Source of the DNA: Acidimicrobiaceae bacterium
GTDB taxonomy: Bacteria > Actinomycetota > Acidimicrobiia > Acidimicrobiales > Ilumatobacteraceae
Direction of reading: 5' to 3'
Length of the DNA: 64,000 nt
Assembly: GCA_947450115.1 (NCBI GenBank)
Contig: CANFUE010000003.1
Span: 1-64,000, forward strand
The position numbers and the translations under genes are program-made. Positions 1-7,900 of this stretch are shown piece after piece (position 1 is the stretch's first letter; each line of letters starts with the position of its first letter). Under the pieces are notes generated by a model, which saw only the letters and a program-made list of their open reading frames with translations, ran no database searches and was not told the DNA's origin.

Positions 1-848
1 CACTTGATGGCAACGCCCATGCCGAGAACTCCACCGACGCCAAATGCCAGCATCATGTAGCCCAAATCGGTTGCGCCATGGAGTGCTTCTTTCGATTGCA
101 CAGGCGCCAACACACCGAGGAAACCTTCAAAGGCCATGTTGTAGAAGGCGTAACACACAACAACAATGACTATCCATCGACGTGAAGAAAACTCAAACCA
201 ACCATCTCGCAGTTGTTGAAAAATGGTGACACGTTCAGTTGTGGAGTCGTTGTCCATTCCTTTTGGCAAGTGCAATGCGAAAACTAAAAATCCAGCAACA
301 ATAAAGCTCGCTGCATCGCACAAAATGGCCCACCCTGAACCTGCGGAAGAAACAATGATGCCTGCGACACTTGCACCAAGAGTAAAACCCAAGTTGGCGC
401 CAACGCCCAAGAGTGAATTTGCTGATTGCAGTTGAGCCTCGGGAACAATGAGCGGCATGAGCCCGCTGAATGCGGGGTACCACAAGGCGTTGAGGGCGCC
501 GAAGATAAAACCATTAATGCAAAGAAGTGGAATAGAAGCATGATGAGTTAAAAATGCAATGGCACTAATTGCCACAACAACACCGCCAATGATGTCGGTA
601 ATGCCTACGAGTTGTGAACGTCCAAACCGGTCAGCGGCAACTCCGCCGACAATCAGAAAAAGCACAAGCGGAACCATTTGTGCCGTGGTGACATAACTCA
701 GGGAACCCGCGTCGGCGCCTTTCAAGGAAAGAACTCCAAAGGCCAGGGCAATGGGTGTCATCCCATTTCCAATATTGGAAATCACCCGCGCTGTAAACAG
801 GCGACGAAATTGGCGTATTTGCCACAGCTCAGTGAGTTCGCGAAACAT
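1..848 (-). CDS. MFS transporter (MFS_3/EntS-like), C-terminus beyond window
   Basis: The minus frame is open from an ATG at 848 to the window edge, giving about 282 residues. The protein starts MFRELTELWQIRQFRRLF, a typical N-terminal cytoplasmic stretch of MFS_3 exporters. Helices follow with the loop-2 motif GGVAADRFGRSQLVG (about residues 68-82) and further helices such as ALNALWYPAFSGLMP. About seven to eight helices are visible; the rest is missing. Family members are proton-driven exporters of small molecules in the inner membrane; the substrate cannot be read here. It is divergent from the PPOX gene starting at 879, so the two share a promoter region of only about 30 bp. Confidence 0.85.
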   Translation of the reverse strand, partial: MFRELTELWQIRQFRRLFTARVISNIGNGMTPIALAFGVLSLKGADAGSLSYVTTAQMVPLVLFLIVGGVAADRFGRSQLVGITDIIGGVVVAISAIAFLTHHASIPLLCINGFIFGALNALWYPAFSGLMPLIVPEAQLQSANSLLGVGANLGFTLGASVAGIIVSSAGSGWAILCDAASFIVAGFLVFALHLPKGMDNDSTTERVTIFQQLRDGWFEFSSRRWIVIVVVCYAFYNMAFEGFLGVLAPVQSKEALHGATDLGYMMLAFGVGGVLGMGVAIK

Positions 849-878
849 TGGTAGTGGAGCAAATGTTACTCTTTGCCC

Positions 879-1370
879 ATGTCGGAAAACTATGAAGATC
901 TCAGTGCCTGTGCCCTCACCCCAGAGCTTGAAGAGCAACTTGTTGCGTCACAACGCGAATGTGTTTTCATGTGGGTGAATAAGGCAGGTGACCCGTTCGG
1001 TGTGGTGATGGCATTTATGCCAAAAGACGGAAAGATCTGGATGACGGCGGCTGAAACGCGCAAACGTATTTCTGCCATTCGGCGCCACCCACGTGCTTCA
1101 ATTTGCATCACCAGTACAGGGAGCAAAATCGGCGGCGGTAAAACGGTCTCGTATAAAGGAAATTGCATCGTGCATACCGGCCGTGATGTTAAAGATTGGT
1201 TCTACCCAGAATTTGCCACGTACATTCGCCCCGAGAGCCCAACGGCTGCGCAAGAGTTTGAAAAGTTCCTCGACTCGCCTCATCGCGTAGTTATTGAGTT
1301 TGTTCCCGATTACACCTTGAGTTTCGATGCTTCTCTCATGTGGCAACGTTCGCCAGGCGTTATTCAATAA
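879..1370 (+). CDS. PPOX-family (pyridoxamine 5'-phosphate oxidase-like) flavin protein
   Basis: A 163-residue protein with the split-barrel fold pattern of PPOX-like proteins: the early strand ECVFMWVNKAGDPFGVVM, then KIWMTAAETRKRISAIRR and a later GKTVSYKGNCIVH strand. These proteins bind FMN or F420 and reduce or bind small substrates; the substrate here is unknown. It has a clear paralogue at 7364-7867 (shared patterns NKAG-PFGV, W-TAA-TR-R--AIRR, GKTVS-(K/R)G-CIVH). The ATG at 879 was preferred over a TTG two codons upstream; no Shine-Dalgarno is seen. engB follows 42 bp downstream on the same strand with its own -10-like hexamer. Confidence 0.75.
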   Translation: MSENYEDLSACALTPELEEQLVASQRECVFMWVNKAGDPFGVVMAFMPKDGKIWMTAAETRKRISAIRRHPRASICITSTGSKIGGGKTVSYKGNCIVHTGRDVKDWFYPEFATYIRPESPTAAQEFEKFLDSPHRVVIEFVPDYTLSFDASLMWQRSPGVIQ

Positions 1371-1412
1371 GTCATCAGGAATAATCGAATTCCACCGGCG
1401 TAAACTCAAAGG

Positions 1413-2003
1413 GTGACTTCGCCGCTACAAATTACCTTTGTGACCTCGGCGTCCAACATGTCTACATTGCCCGAGTCGCCTGTTGAAGTCGCTTTTGTTG
1501 GGCGCTCAAACGTGGGCAAGTCGTCGCTCATCAATGCCCTTGCAAACCGCAAGCAACTTGCCAAAGTGTCAAATACTCCTGGGCGCACTCAACTCATCAA
1601 CTTGTTTGAAACACCAAGCAAGGGAACCATCGTCGACCTGCCAGGTTATGGCTATGCCAAAGTGCCAGGCCGTATTCGTGCGGGGTGGGAAAAGATGATT
1701 GTTGGCTACTTGCTTGAGCGTGAAGAGTTGGAAATGGTTTTTGTTTTGGTTGATGGCGAAATTGGGCCCACCAAACTCGATGTGCAGATGCTTGAGCACC
1801 TTCGTGAAAATGAAGTTCCACACACCATCGTTGCTACGAAGCACGACAAGGTGAAGTCGTCAAAACGTGAAACACGAAAGCGCGATTTAGCAGCTGGTTG
1901 CGAAGTGGCGCAAAAAGATGTGATGTGGGTGAGCGCTTCGAGCGGTGTAGGTATCGACTCTTTGCGCAATGCCGTGAATGGCATTTTGGGCAAGGCTAAA
2001 TAA
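1413..2003 (+). CDS. engB: Ribosome biogenesis GTP-binding protein YsxC/EngB
   Basis: A 196-residue TRAFAC GTPase of normal EngB length. All G motifs are visible: G1 GRSNVGKSS (about residues 30-38), the switch I threonine in NTPGRTQ, G3 DLPGYGYAK, G4 TKHDK and G5 SASSG. EngB acts in late assembly of the large ribosomal subunit in the cytoplasm. The start is GTG at 1413: a TAAACT hexamer (1401-1406) sits exactly 6 nt upstream and no Shine-Dalgarno is present, so the mRNA is probably leaderless. It converges with the DoxX gene whose end is 4 bp away. Confidence 0.95.
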   Translation: MTSPLQITFVTSASNMSTLPESPVEVAFVGRSNVGKSSLINALANRKQLAKVSNTPGRTQLINLFETPSKGTIVDLPGYGYAKVPGRIRAGWEKMIVGYLLEREELEMVFVLVDGEIGPTKLDVQMLEHLRENEVPHTIVATKHDKVKSSKRETRKRDLAAGCEVAQKDVMWVSASSGVGIDSLRNAVNGILGKAK

Positions 2004-2006
2004 CTT

Positions 2007-2390
2007 CTAGTTCAGTTGCTTCTGCTGAGCCTGTCGCGCTACTCGCAAAGCAATAGCAATCATCACAAATTGCAAAGGCAGTCGAGCCCACGAAATGAAT
2101 TGCTCGCTTCCTGAACGATGACGCCAGTCCCAGGTCATGTATAAGTTGGCGGGGTAGACGGCAATCAGCAGAGCAACCAGTGCGTACCCACCCCATTTGC
2201 GCGTTGATGGGCGCAAAATGAGCCCGCCCGCAATGAGTTCAGCAACGCCGCTGGCATAGGTCCAAAAGCTCTGGCTGAAGGGCAGCCACGGGGGAACAAT
2301 GTCATTAAAGAAACTCGGTGAAGCAAAATGCATGATTCCGGCAAAAGTGATCATGCCGCCCACTGCTACGGCTAAGAGGTTTCGGCGCAT
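2007..2390 (-). CDS. DoxX-family small membrane protein
   Basis: A 127-residue protein with four predicted helices and the DoxX-like pattern: FAGIMHFASPSFFNDIVPPWLP in the first loop, ASGVAELIAGGLIL, then YPANLYMTWDWR and a last helix. DoxX-like proteins are membrane proteins linked in some bacteria to redox homeostasis; the function here is not known. The start at ATG 2390 (protein MRRNLLAVAV) was chosen because a more upstream ATG would overlap the start of the divergent acyl-CoA dehydrogenase gene. AATACT lies 6 nt before this ATG. Stop is 4 bp from the end of engB. Confidence 0.75.
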   Translation of the reverse strand: MRRNLLAVAVGGMITFAGIMHFASPSFFNDIVPPWLPFSQSFWTYASGVAELIAGGLILRPSTRKWGGYALVALLIAVYPANLYMTWDWRHRSGSEQFISWARLPLQFVMIAIALRVARQAQQKQLN

Positions 2391-2455
2391 ATCAGTAGTA
2401 TTTCCTATGTGCCCAAGAAAGTTGGGCTTTAGTCGCGAATAATTGAGGGGAAACG

Positions 2456-3775
2456 ATGCCAAAGCCGGGGATGCATTCAGGAATAGCTACAGACGACGCC
2501 ATGAACTTGGCGATGTCAGATCATGTATTGCCTTTGTATGAAGCAGTGAAGAAGTTCATTGCAACCGAAGTTGACCCCATCACTGAAGAGTTTTATGCAC
2601 TTGGTGAAGGTCGTGCCGACCGCTGGGGTTATGCACCTGGTCAGCTTGAGCTTTTGGAGTCGGTGAAAAACAAAGCGAAGGCAAGTGGCCTGTGGAACTT
2701 CTTTTTGCCCAATGCAGAAACGGGTGAAGGTTTATCGAACCTCGACTATGCCTACATTGCAACCGAACTCGGCAAGAACCCGTTGGCCTCTGAGTGCTTG
2801 AACTGCTCGGCCCCCGACACAGGAAACATGGAAGTGTTGGAACGTGTTGGTACGCCAGCGCAGAAAAAAGAATGGCTTGAGCCATTGTTGCGCGGTGAAA
2901 TTCGTTCTGCATTTGCCATGACCGAACCCGATGTTGCATCGTCAGACGCAAAAAATATTGCAACAACCGCAGTGCTCGATGGAGATGAGTGGCTCATTAA
3001 CGGCGAGAAGTATTACATCTCGGGCGCAGGTGACCCACGTTGCAAAATCATGATTGTGATGGTCATGACCAGCCCCGATGGACCGCCACATCGTCGCCAG
3101 TCGCAAATCTTGGTACCCATGAATGCTCCAGGTGTGGAAATTCTTGGAGCGATGCATGTATTCGGTGAAGACGATGCTCCTCATGGTCATATGCATTTGC
3201 GATTCAACGATGTTCGTGTACCGAAAGAGAACATTCTGTTGGGCGAAGGCCGTGGTTTTGAAATTTCACAGGTTCGCCTCGGACCAGGACGTATTCATCA
3301 CTGCATGCGTTCTATTGGTGCAGCAGAGCGCGCACTTGAACTCATGGTGCGCCGTGGTTTACATCGTGAAGCATTTGGCAAACCACTCACGCGGTTGGGC
3401 AAAAACCCTGAAGTCATTGCCAAAGCCCGCATTGAAATTGAAGCGTGTCGCCTCATGGTATTGCGCGCTGCAAAGGCAATGGACACTCTCGGCAATGCCG
3501 AAGCCCGCGTATGGGTGAGTGCCGTGAAGGCAATGGTCCCACAGCGTGTGTGCCAAATTATCGATGAAGCAATTCAGATGCACGGAGCAACAGGTGTGTC
3601 GCAGTGGACGCCGCTGTCGCGTATGTATGCCAGCCAGCGCACACTACGTTTGGCCGATGGCCCCGACGAAGTGCACTGGAGCGTTGTGGGTCGTGCAGAA
3701 ATTGCGCGTTATGAAGACGACCCTGTGATGGGCGTACCCGAGACCTACCGCGGAATGTTCTCAGGCCCGTCCTGA
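2456..3775 (+). CDS. Acyl-CoA dehydrogenase (ACAD10/11-like)
   Basis: A 439-residue flavoprotein oxidising acyl-CoA thioesters at the alpha-beta bond with FAD. The three domains are visible: an N-terminal helical part, the middle beta domain with AFAMTEPDVASSDA and GEKYYISGAGD, and a C-terminal helical domain with QMHGATGVSQWTPLSRMYA. The ending LRLADGPDEVH is characteristic of the ACAD10/11 subfamily. Length is slightly longer than the usual 380-400, as in that subfamily. A Shine-Dalgarno GAGGGG lies 5-6 nt before ATG 2456; an internal ATG at 2471 is an alternative. Substrate chain type is unknown. It converges with the vapBC pair. Confidence 0.9.
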   Translation: MPKPGMHSGIATDDAMNLAMSDHVLPLYEAVKKFIATEVDPITEEFYALGEGRADRWGYAPGQLELLESVKNKAKASGLWNFFLPNAETGEGLSNLDYAYIATELGKNPLASECLNCSAPDTGNMEVLERVGTPAQKKEWLEPLLRGEIRSAFAMTEPDVASSDAKNIATTAVLDGDEWLINGEKYYISGAGDPRCKIMIVMVMTSPDGPPHRRQSQILVPMNAPGVEILGAMHVFGEDDAPHGHMHLRFNDVRVPKENILLGEGRGFEISQVRLGPGRIHHCMRSIGAAERALELMVRRGLHREAFGKPLTRLGKNPEVIAKARIEIEACRLMVLRAAKAMDTLGNAEARVWVSAVKAMVPQRVCQIIDEAIQMHGATGVSQWTPLSRMYASQRTLRLADGPDEVHWSVVGRAEIARYEDDPVMGVPETYRGMFSGPS

Positions 3776-3785
3776 CGCCGCGGAG

Positions 3786-4205
3786 TTAAGGGTGCTGCGG
3801 GTGGGGAACTGCCCGCACGTCTAAATCGGAAATTCCTGCAAAGTCACTGGGGTTCACGGTGTACAGAGGTAGTTGGTGAGCAATAGCTATTGCAGCAATG
3901 AGCGTGTCGAAAGCGCGAGCTTTTCGCTTGCTTCCACTGTTGCGCAGTTCAGCTGCGATGCCCCCATAAATACGTGCAGCTGTTTCATTGAAAGGAAGCG
4001 AATCGAATTCGCTTTCTGCTAGTTGTAAATGAAGTTGTCGTACTTTGCGTTCATGCTCTGTTTTGGCAACGAGCGGGCCTACAGACAATTCGGCAAGAGT
4101 GATGCTGCTGATGACGGGATACTCGGGCAGTTGAACTTCATCAACTAATTCATTCAGCAAAATGAGAGTGCTGGTATCGAGAATTCCATCGGCAGCGGTG
4201 CTCAC
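3786..4205 (-). CDS. vapC: PIN-domain toxin, VapC family
   Basis: A 139-residue PIN-domain protein, the expected size of VapC ribonucleases. Acidic Mg-binding residues are visible: D10 in GILDTSTLILL, E44 in SSITLAELSVG, and D99 of RAFDTLIAAIAI; the C-terminal strand PLYTVNPSDFAGI carries the last Asp. VapC toxins cleave RNA and are neutralised by the antitoxin encoded just upstream. The start overlaps the end of the antitoxin gene by 4 bp (ATGA), the usual coupled layout. The target RNA is unknown. Confidence 0.9.
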   Translation of the reverse strand: MSTAADGILDTSTLILLNELVDEVQLPEYPVISSITLAELSVGPLVAKTEHERKVRQLHLQLAESEFDSLPFNETAARIYGGIAAELRNSGSKRKARAFDTLIAAIAIAHQLPLYTVNPSDFAGISDLDVRAVPHPQHP

Positions 4206-4441
4206 GAGATGCTCTGATCGACGATGGAGTCAATATCGCCGCGCAATGCCACTGGGTCGAGCGAGGGAAGGCTCTGCCACTTTTTTCTTAAGACACTGAT
4301 GTGGGTGGGCCGCTGATGCACCGGACGCAGCTCTGCCACTTCGTCTCCGTCACGAGTAACGATGAGGCTCTCGCCCGACAACACGCGATTGATGACGGCG
4401 GATCCGTTGTTACGCAGTTCTCTCACGGTAATTTCCTTCAT
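4202..4441 (-). CDS. vapB: Phd/YefM-type antitoxin of the VapBC pair
   Basis: A 79-residue antitoxin. The N-terminus MKEITVRELRNNGSAVINRV and then SLIVTRDGDEVAELRP are typical of the Phd/YefM DNA-binding domain; the C-terminal part (VLRKKWQSLPSLDP and beyond) would wrap the toxin. The ATG at 4441 was chosen because the domain starts there; a longer reading frame upstream has no matching sequence. A TACACT hexamer lies 7 nt upstream and overlaps the 18-bp palindrome at 4451-4468, so the gene is probably leaderless and self-regulated. Confidence 0.88.
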   Translation of the reverse strand: MKEITVRELRNNGSAVINRVLSGESLIVTRDGDEVAELRPVHQRPTHISVLRKKWQSLPSLDPVALRGDIDSIVDQSIS

Positions 4442-4450
4442 GTAGGCGAG

Positions 4451-4468
4451 TGTATCACCGGTGATACA
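4451..4468. promoter_or_regulatory. Perfect 18-bp palindrome, likely VapBC operator
   Basis: TGTATCACCGGTGATACA is a perfect palindrome 9 bp upstream of the vapB start codon. On the minus strand its right half overlaps the TACACT -10-like hexamer (4449-4454). Toxin-antitoxin pairs are known to repress themselves through such palindromes. Binding is inferred from position and symmetry. Confidence 0.7.
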
Positions 4469-4551
4469 GGGTCTCTGGGGCTGCCTTATTGTCTGCACGC
4501 GAGCCATTTTGCGGTCATTCGTGGGGGTCAACACCCTGACAGAATGCAGGG

Positions 4552-6804
4552 GTGAGCATTTTAGGAAATCGCGTAACCCGCATCGAAGATCCCCGTTTTC
4601 TGACAGGCAAAGGTACATATATTGCCAACCTCGATCTGCCAGGAGCACGACACATTTCTTTTGTGCGTTCCTCCATGGCGCACGCAAAAATCACCGGCAT
4701 CGATGCAAGTGAAGCATTGTCGATGCCAGGTGTCATTGCGGTGTTAACAGCTGCAGATGTAGACATGGAACCAGCTAAACCTTCAATACCTTTGCTGAAC
4801 CAAGACATGCGCCGCCCCTTCTTGGCGATTGACGTTGTGCGATTCGTTGGTGACCCCATTGCGATGGTCATAAGTGAAACTAAAGAGCAAGGTATTGATG
4901 CAGCAGAAACTGTTGTGGTTGATTACGAACCATTAACTGCAGTGCTTGATGTTGCCGATGCGCTAGCCGACAACACCATTTTATTTCCTGAAGCAAAAAC
5001 AAACGTGGTGTTCACCTTGCCCACACCGGCCGACCCATCTATTTTTGCCAATTGCGAAGTGGTCGTTGAACTAGCAATTGAGAACCAACGTGTTGCGCCA
5101 GCACCAATGGAAGTGCGTGCAGCTGCAGCAACATGGGACGGCAAGCGACTCACGCAGTGGGCATGTAGTCAGGGCGCGCACGGTGCACGTGATGGCTTAG
5201 CAGCAGCTCTTGGTCTTGCTAAAGAAGATGTGCGCACCATTACTCCCGATGTGGGTGGCGGATTTGGTGCAAAAAATGGTGTGTACCCCGAAGAAATTTT
5301 GGTGGGTTGGGCCGCAAAGAAATTGGGTTACCCGGTGCGCTGGACTGAAACACGTAGCGAAAACATGCTGGGTATGGGCCATGGTCGCGGGCAACGTCAA
5401 ATAGCAAAAATGGGTGGCACGCGAGATGGCCGCATTACTGCGTATCGCCTAGAGGTATTACAAGACTCTGGTGCCTATGCATGTATTGGTGCTGTATTGC
5501 CCATCATGACGCGCATGATGACCGGTGGCGTGTACGACATTGCCAATATTGAATACAACTCGTATTCGCTTGTTACCAACACCACGCCAATGGAGGCTTA
5601 CCGCGGTGCGGGCCGGCCCGAGGCAACTGCTGCAATTGAACGCACATTAGAAGTCTTCGCACAAGCTTGCGGAATCGACTCCACTGAAGTGCGCCGCAAG
5701 AACTACATCAAGCCGTCAGCATTCCCTCTCACAACCGCAATGGGTGCCGCTTACGATTCGGGTGAATACGAAAAAGCACTCGACATGGCGTTGACCGCTT
5801 CGGGTTACCAAGCATTGCGTGCAGAACAAAAAGCGCGCCGTGATCGCGGCGATGTTGTGCAGCTTGGTATTGGTGTTGCGTCGTATGTAGAAACCACTAA
5901 CCCCATGGGAAGTGGCGAGTACGGCGCCGTGGAAATTACCAACGACGGTGGAGCAATTGTTCGCACGGGTTCTTCGTCGCATGGCCAAGGGCATCACACT
6001 TCGTGGGCCATGATTGTTTCGCAAAAAACGGGTATCCCGATGGACAAAATTGAGTTCCGCTTCGGCGACACCGACGATATTGAACGCGGCAACGGCACGG
6101 GTGGTTCGCGTTCGCTGCAAGTGGGTGGAACTGCTGCTCAAATGGCTGCCGAGAACGTCATTGAAATTGCACGCCAAAAAGCTGCCGACTTGCTGGAAGC
6201 TGCCCCAGAAGATGTTGTGCTCGACGCAGTTACGGGTGCTTTTCATGTGGTGGGTTCACCACGGCCAAGTAAGACGTGGGCGGAAATTGCTATTGCATCG
6301 CCGGTCGCGTTGTTCGCAGAAGCCGACTTCACGCCAGAGGGCGCAACGTTCCCCTTTGGTACTCATGTGAGTGTTGTTGAGGTCGACACAGAAACGGGTT
6401 CCGTTGCCATTGTGCGCCACATTGCTTGTGATGATGCAGGAACAATATTGAACCCGCTCATTGTTGATGGCCAAGTTCACGGTGGCGTTGCGCAGGGAAT
6501 TGCACAAGCATTGCTTGAAGAAGTGCGTTATGACGATGGTGGCAACCCCATCACATCAAACCTTGCCGATTATGCCTTTATTTCTGCAGCAGAGTTGCCA
6601 TCATTTGAACGCATTCCCATGGAAACCCCAACACCGCGCAACCCACTTGGTGCAAAAGGTATTGGTGAAGCCGGAACAATTGGTGCAACTCCGGCAGTGC
6701 ACAATGCAGTTATTGACGCGGTACATCATTTAGGCGTGCAACATATTGATATGCCATGCACAGCAAATCGCGTGTGGGCTGCATTGCAAAACACGAGTTC
6801 GTGA
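4552..6804 (+). CDS. Xanthine dehydrogenase/aldehyde oxidase family molybdopterin-binding subunit (form II CoxL-like)
   Basis: A 750-residue protein of the CoxL/XdhB large-subunit family. It opens with NRVTRIEDPRFLTGKGTY (the a/b hammerhead domain) and contains VGGGFGAKNGVYPEE and a late GIGEAGTIGATPAVHNAV with the catalytic Glu (GEAG). The active-site loop reads AYRGAGR, the signature of form II enzymes rather than the AYxCSFR of true CO dehydrogenases. The enzyme should hydroxylate an aldehyde, purine or other small molecule in the cytoplasm. No medium (FAD) or small (2Fe-2S) subunit gene is adjacent, which is odd. The start is GTG 4552 after GCAGGG. Confidence 0.9.
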   Translation: MSILGNRVTRIEDPRFLTGKGTYIANLDLPGARHISFVRSSMAHAKITGIDASEALSMPGVIAVLTAADVDMEPAKPSIPLLNQDMRRPFLAIDVVRFVGDPIAMVISETKEQGIDAAETVVVDYEPLTAVLDVADALADNTILFPEAKTNVVFTLPTPADPSIFANCEVVVELAIENQRVAPAPMEVRAAAATWDGKRLTQWACSQGAHGARDGLAAALGLAKEDVRTITPDVGGGFGAKNGVYPEEILVGWAAKKLGYPVRWTETRSENMLGMGHGRGQRQIAKMGGTRDGRITAYRLEVLQDSGAYACIGAVLPIMTRMMTGGVYDIANIEYNSYSLVTNTTPMEAYRGAGRPEATAAIERTLEVFAQACGIDSTEVRRKNYIKPSAFPLTTAMGAAYDSGEYEKALDMALTASGYQALRAEQKARRDRGDVVQLGIGVASYVETTNPMGSGEYGAVEITNDGGAIVRTGSSSHGQGHHTSWAMIVSQKTGIPMDKIEFRFGDTDDIERGNGTGGSRSLQVGGTAAQMAAENVIEIARQKAADLLEAAPEDVVLDAVTGAFHVVGSPRPSKTWAEIAIASPVALFAEADFTPEGATFPFGTHVSVVEVDTETGSVAIVRHIACDDAGTILNPLIVDGQVHGGVAQGIAQALLEEVRYDDGGNPITSNLADYAFISAAELPSFERIPMETPTPRNPLGAKGIGEAGTIGATPAVHNAVIDAVHHLGVQHIDMPCTANRVWAALQNTSS

Positions 6805-6934
6805 ATTTGTGTTTTATGACCAGCGTCACCATAAACGTCATGAGTTTGTAGAAAATTAAAAGTTCTTTAAGAATCCGTCTAATACTTAGAGAAGAGTAAT
6901 TCCTACTTATTTTTTGCTTGCTATGTTCTCGCAC
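6805..6934 (+). promoter_or_regulatory. AT-rich intergenic region with promoter
   Basis: A 130-bp AT-rich gap. It holds TTCTTTAAGAA, an 11-nt near-palindrome (6863-6873), the string CTTAGAGAA (6885-6893) that recurs in two other promoter regions of the window, and TATGTT (6922-6927) 7 nt before the ATG at 6935. No terminator with a T-run is clear. Confidence 0.4.
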
Positions 6935-7363
6935 ATGCAAACAATTACTCATACGACGGCATCTTCACCTCGAACCATTTCTATCGATTCTCATTCCGTA
7001 CATCGCGGAGCTGTGGTAGTTGGTCTTTTAGCAATCGCTCTCATTCATGTCCTTGATCTTCCGGGTAAATGGGAAGAAACTAGGTATCTCGGAGTTGGCT
7101 ATGTTTTAGTCATCGCAGCATCACTGGTGCTGGCAGAATTGAATGCAAATCGTGTTCGTGCGTGGAGCCTTTATGCAAGTGCAGGGCTTTCCATCGCTGT
7201 GCTTGCGGGCTTTATCGTCAACAGAACTGTTGGAATGCCGGGAGCGACGGAAGATATTGGGAATTGGGGCGAACCACTAGGGCTCGCCTCGTTATTCGTT
7301 GAATTCATCACGGTATGGGTCACATTGCGGGCTGTACAAATGCTTCGCGCATCACATTCGTAG
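6935..7363 (+). CDS. Conserved four-helix membrane protein of unknown function
   Basis: A 142-residue protein with four predicted transmembrane helices (AVVVGLLAIALIHVL, YVLVIAASLVLAEL, YASAGLSIAVLAGFIV, LASLFVEFITVWVTL). Between helices 3 and 4 is the stretch NRTVGMPGATEDIGNWGEP. It looks conserved in actinobacterial membrane proteins, but no function is known to me. The start at ATG 6935 is preferred over ATG 6923 because TATGTT lies 7 nt upstream, fitting the leaderless pattern of this genome. It ends flush against the convergent PPOX gene. Confidence 0.6.
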   Translation: MQTITHTTASSPRTISIDSHSVHRGAVVVGLLAIALIHVLDLPGKWEETRYLGVGYVLVIAASLVLAELNANRVRAWSLYASAGLSIAVLAGFIVNRTVGMPGATEDIGNWGEPLGLASLFVEFITVWVTLRAVQMLRASHS

Positions 7364-7867
7364 TTAGAGCCGCCCAGGTGGAGCCGCATCTGGGCGGTCT
7401 TTCCACATTTTCTTCGAGTCGAAGTCGAGCTTGTACTCGGGCTTCAGCTCAATCACGATGCGCCCTGGTGAGTCGAGGTGCTCAAGAAAAGCTGCGGCAC
7501 CCGCTGGGTTATCGGGGCGAACTGCATTGGCGAGTTCGGGAAGCATCCAGTCGCGAGTAGCGCGGTCGTCGTGCACAATGCATGGCCCGCGTAGCGAAAC
7601 TGTTTTTCCTGGCCCAATGTTGGTGCCAACGGAAGAAATCATGACTGCTGCGTATCCAGTGCGGCGAATTGCGGCAACACGTGGGCGAGTGGCAGCAGCG
7701 GTGAGCCAAATACTTCCATTGCGCCAGAGGTAGCTCATGGCAACGCCAAAAGGTTGTCCAGCTTTGTTGGTCCATATAAAGGTGCACTCAATTTGTGTGT
7801 TGAGCAATCGCTCACGCAGGTCGTCGTCGAGCCAACAATCTTCTAGGTGTTCTGCATCTCTTGCCAT
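7364..7867 (-). CDS. PPOX-family flavin protein (paralogue of 879-1370)
   Basis: A 167-residue split-barrel protein related to the product of 879-1370: ECTFIWTNKAGQPFGVAM, IWLTAAATRPRVAAIRR, GKTVSLRGPCIVHDDR and VIELKPEYKLDFDSKKMW all have counterparts. Such proteins bind FMN or F420; the reaction is unknown. TACGGT lies exactly 6 nt before ATG 7867 and no Shine-Dalgarno is seen, so translation is probably leaderless. The alkylsulfatase gene upstream on the same strand ends 33 bp away. Confidence 0.75.
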   Translation of the reverse strand: MARDAEHLEDCWLDDDLRERLLNTQIECTFIWTNKAGQPFGVAMSYLWRNGSIWLTAAATRPRVAAIRRTGYAAVMISSVGTNIGPGKTVSLRGPCIVHDDRATRDWMLPELANAVRPDNPAGAAAFLEHLDSPGRIVIELKPEYKLDFDSKKMWKDRPDAAPPGRL

Positions 7868-7900
7868 ATGTTCACCGTAGCCGATGGTGCGGATGGGAAG

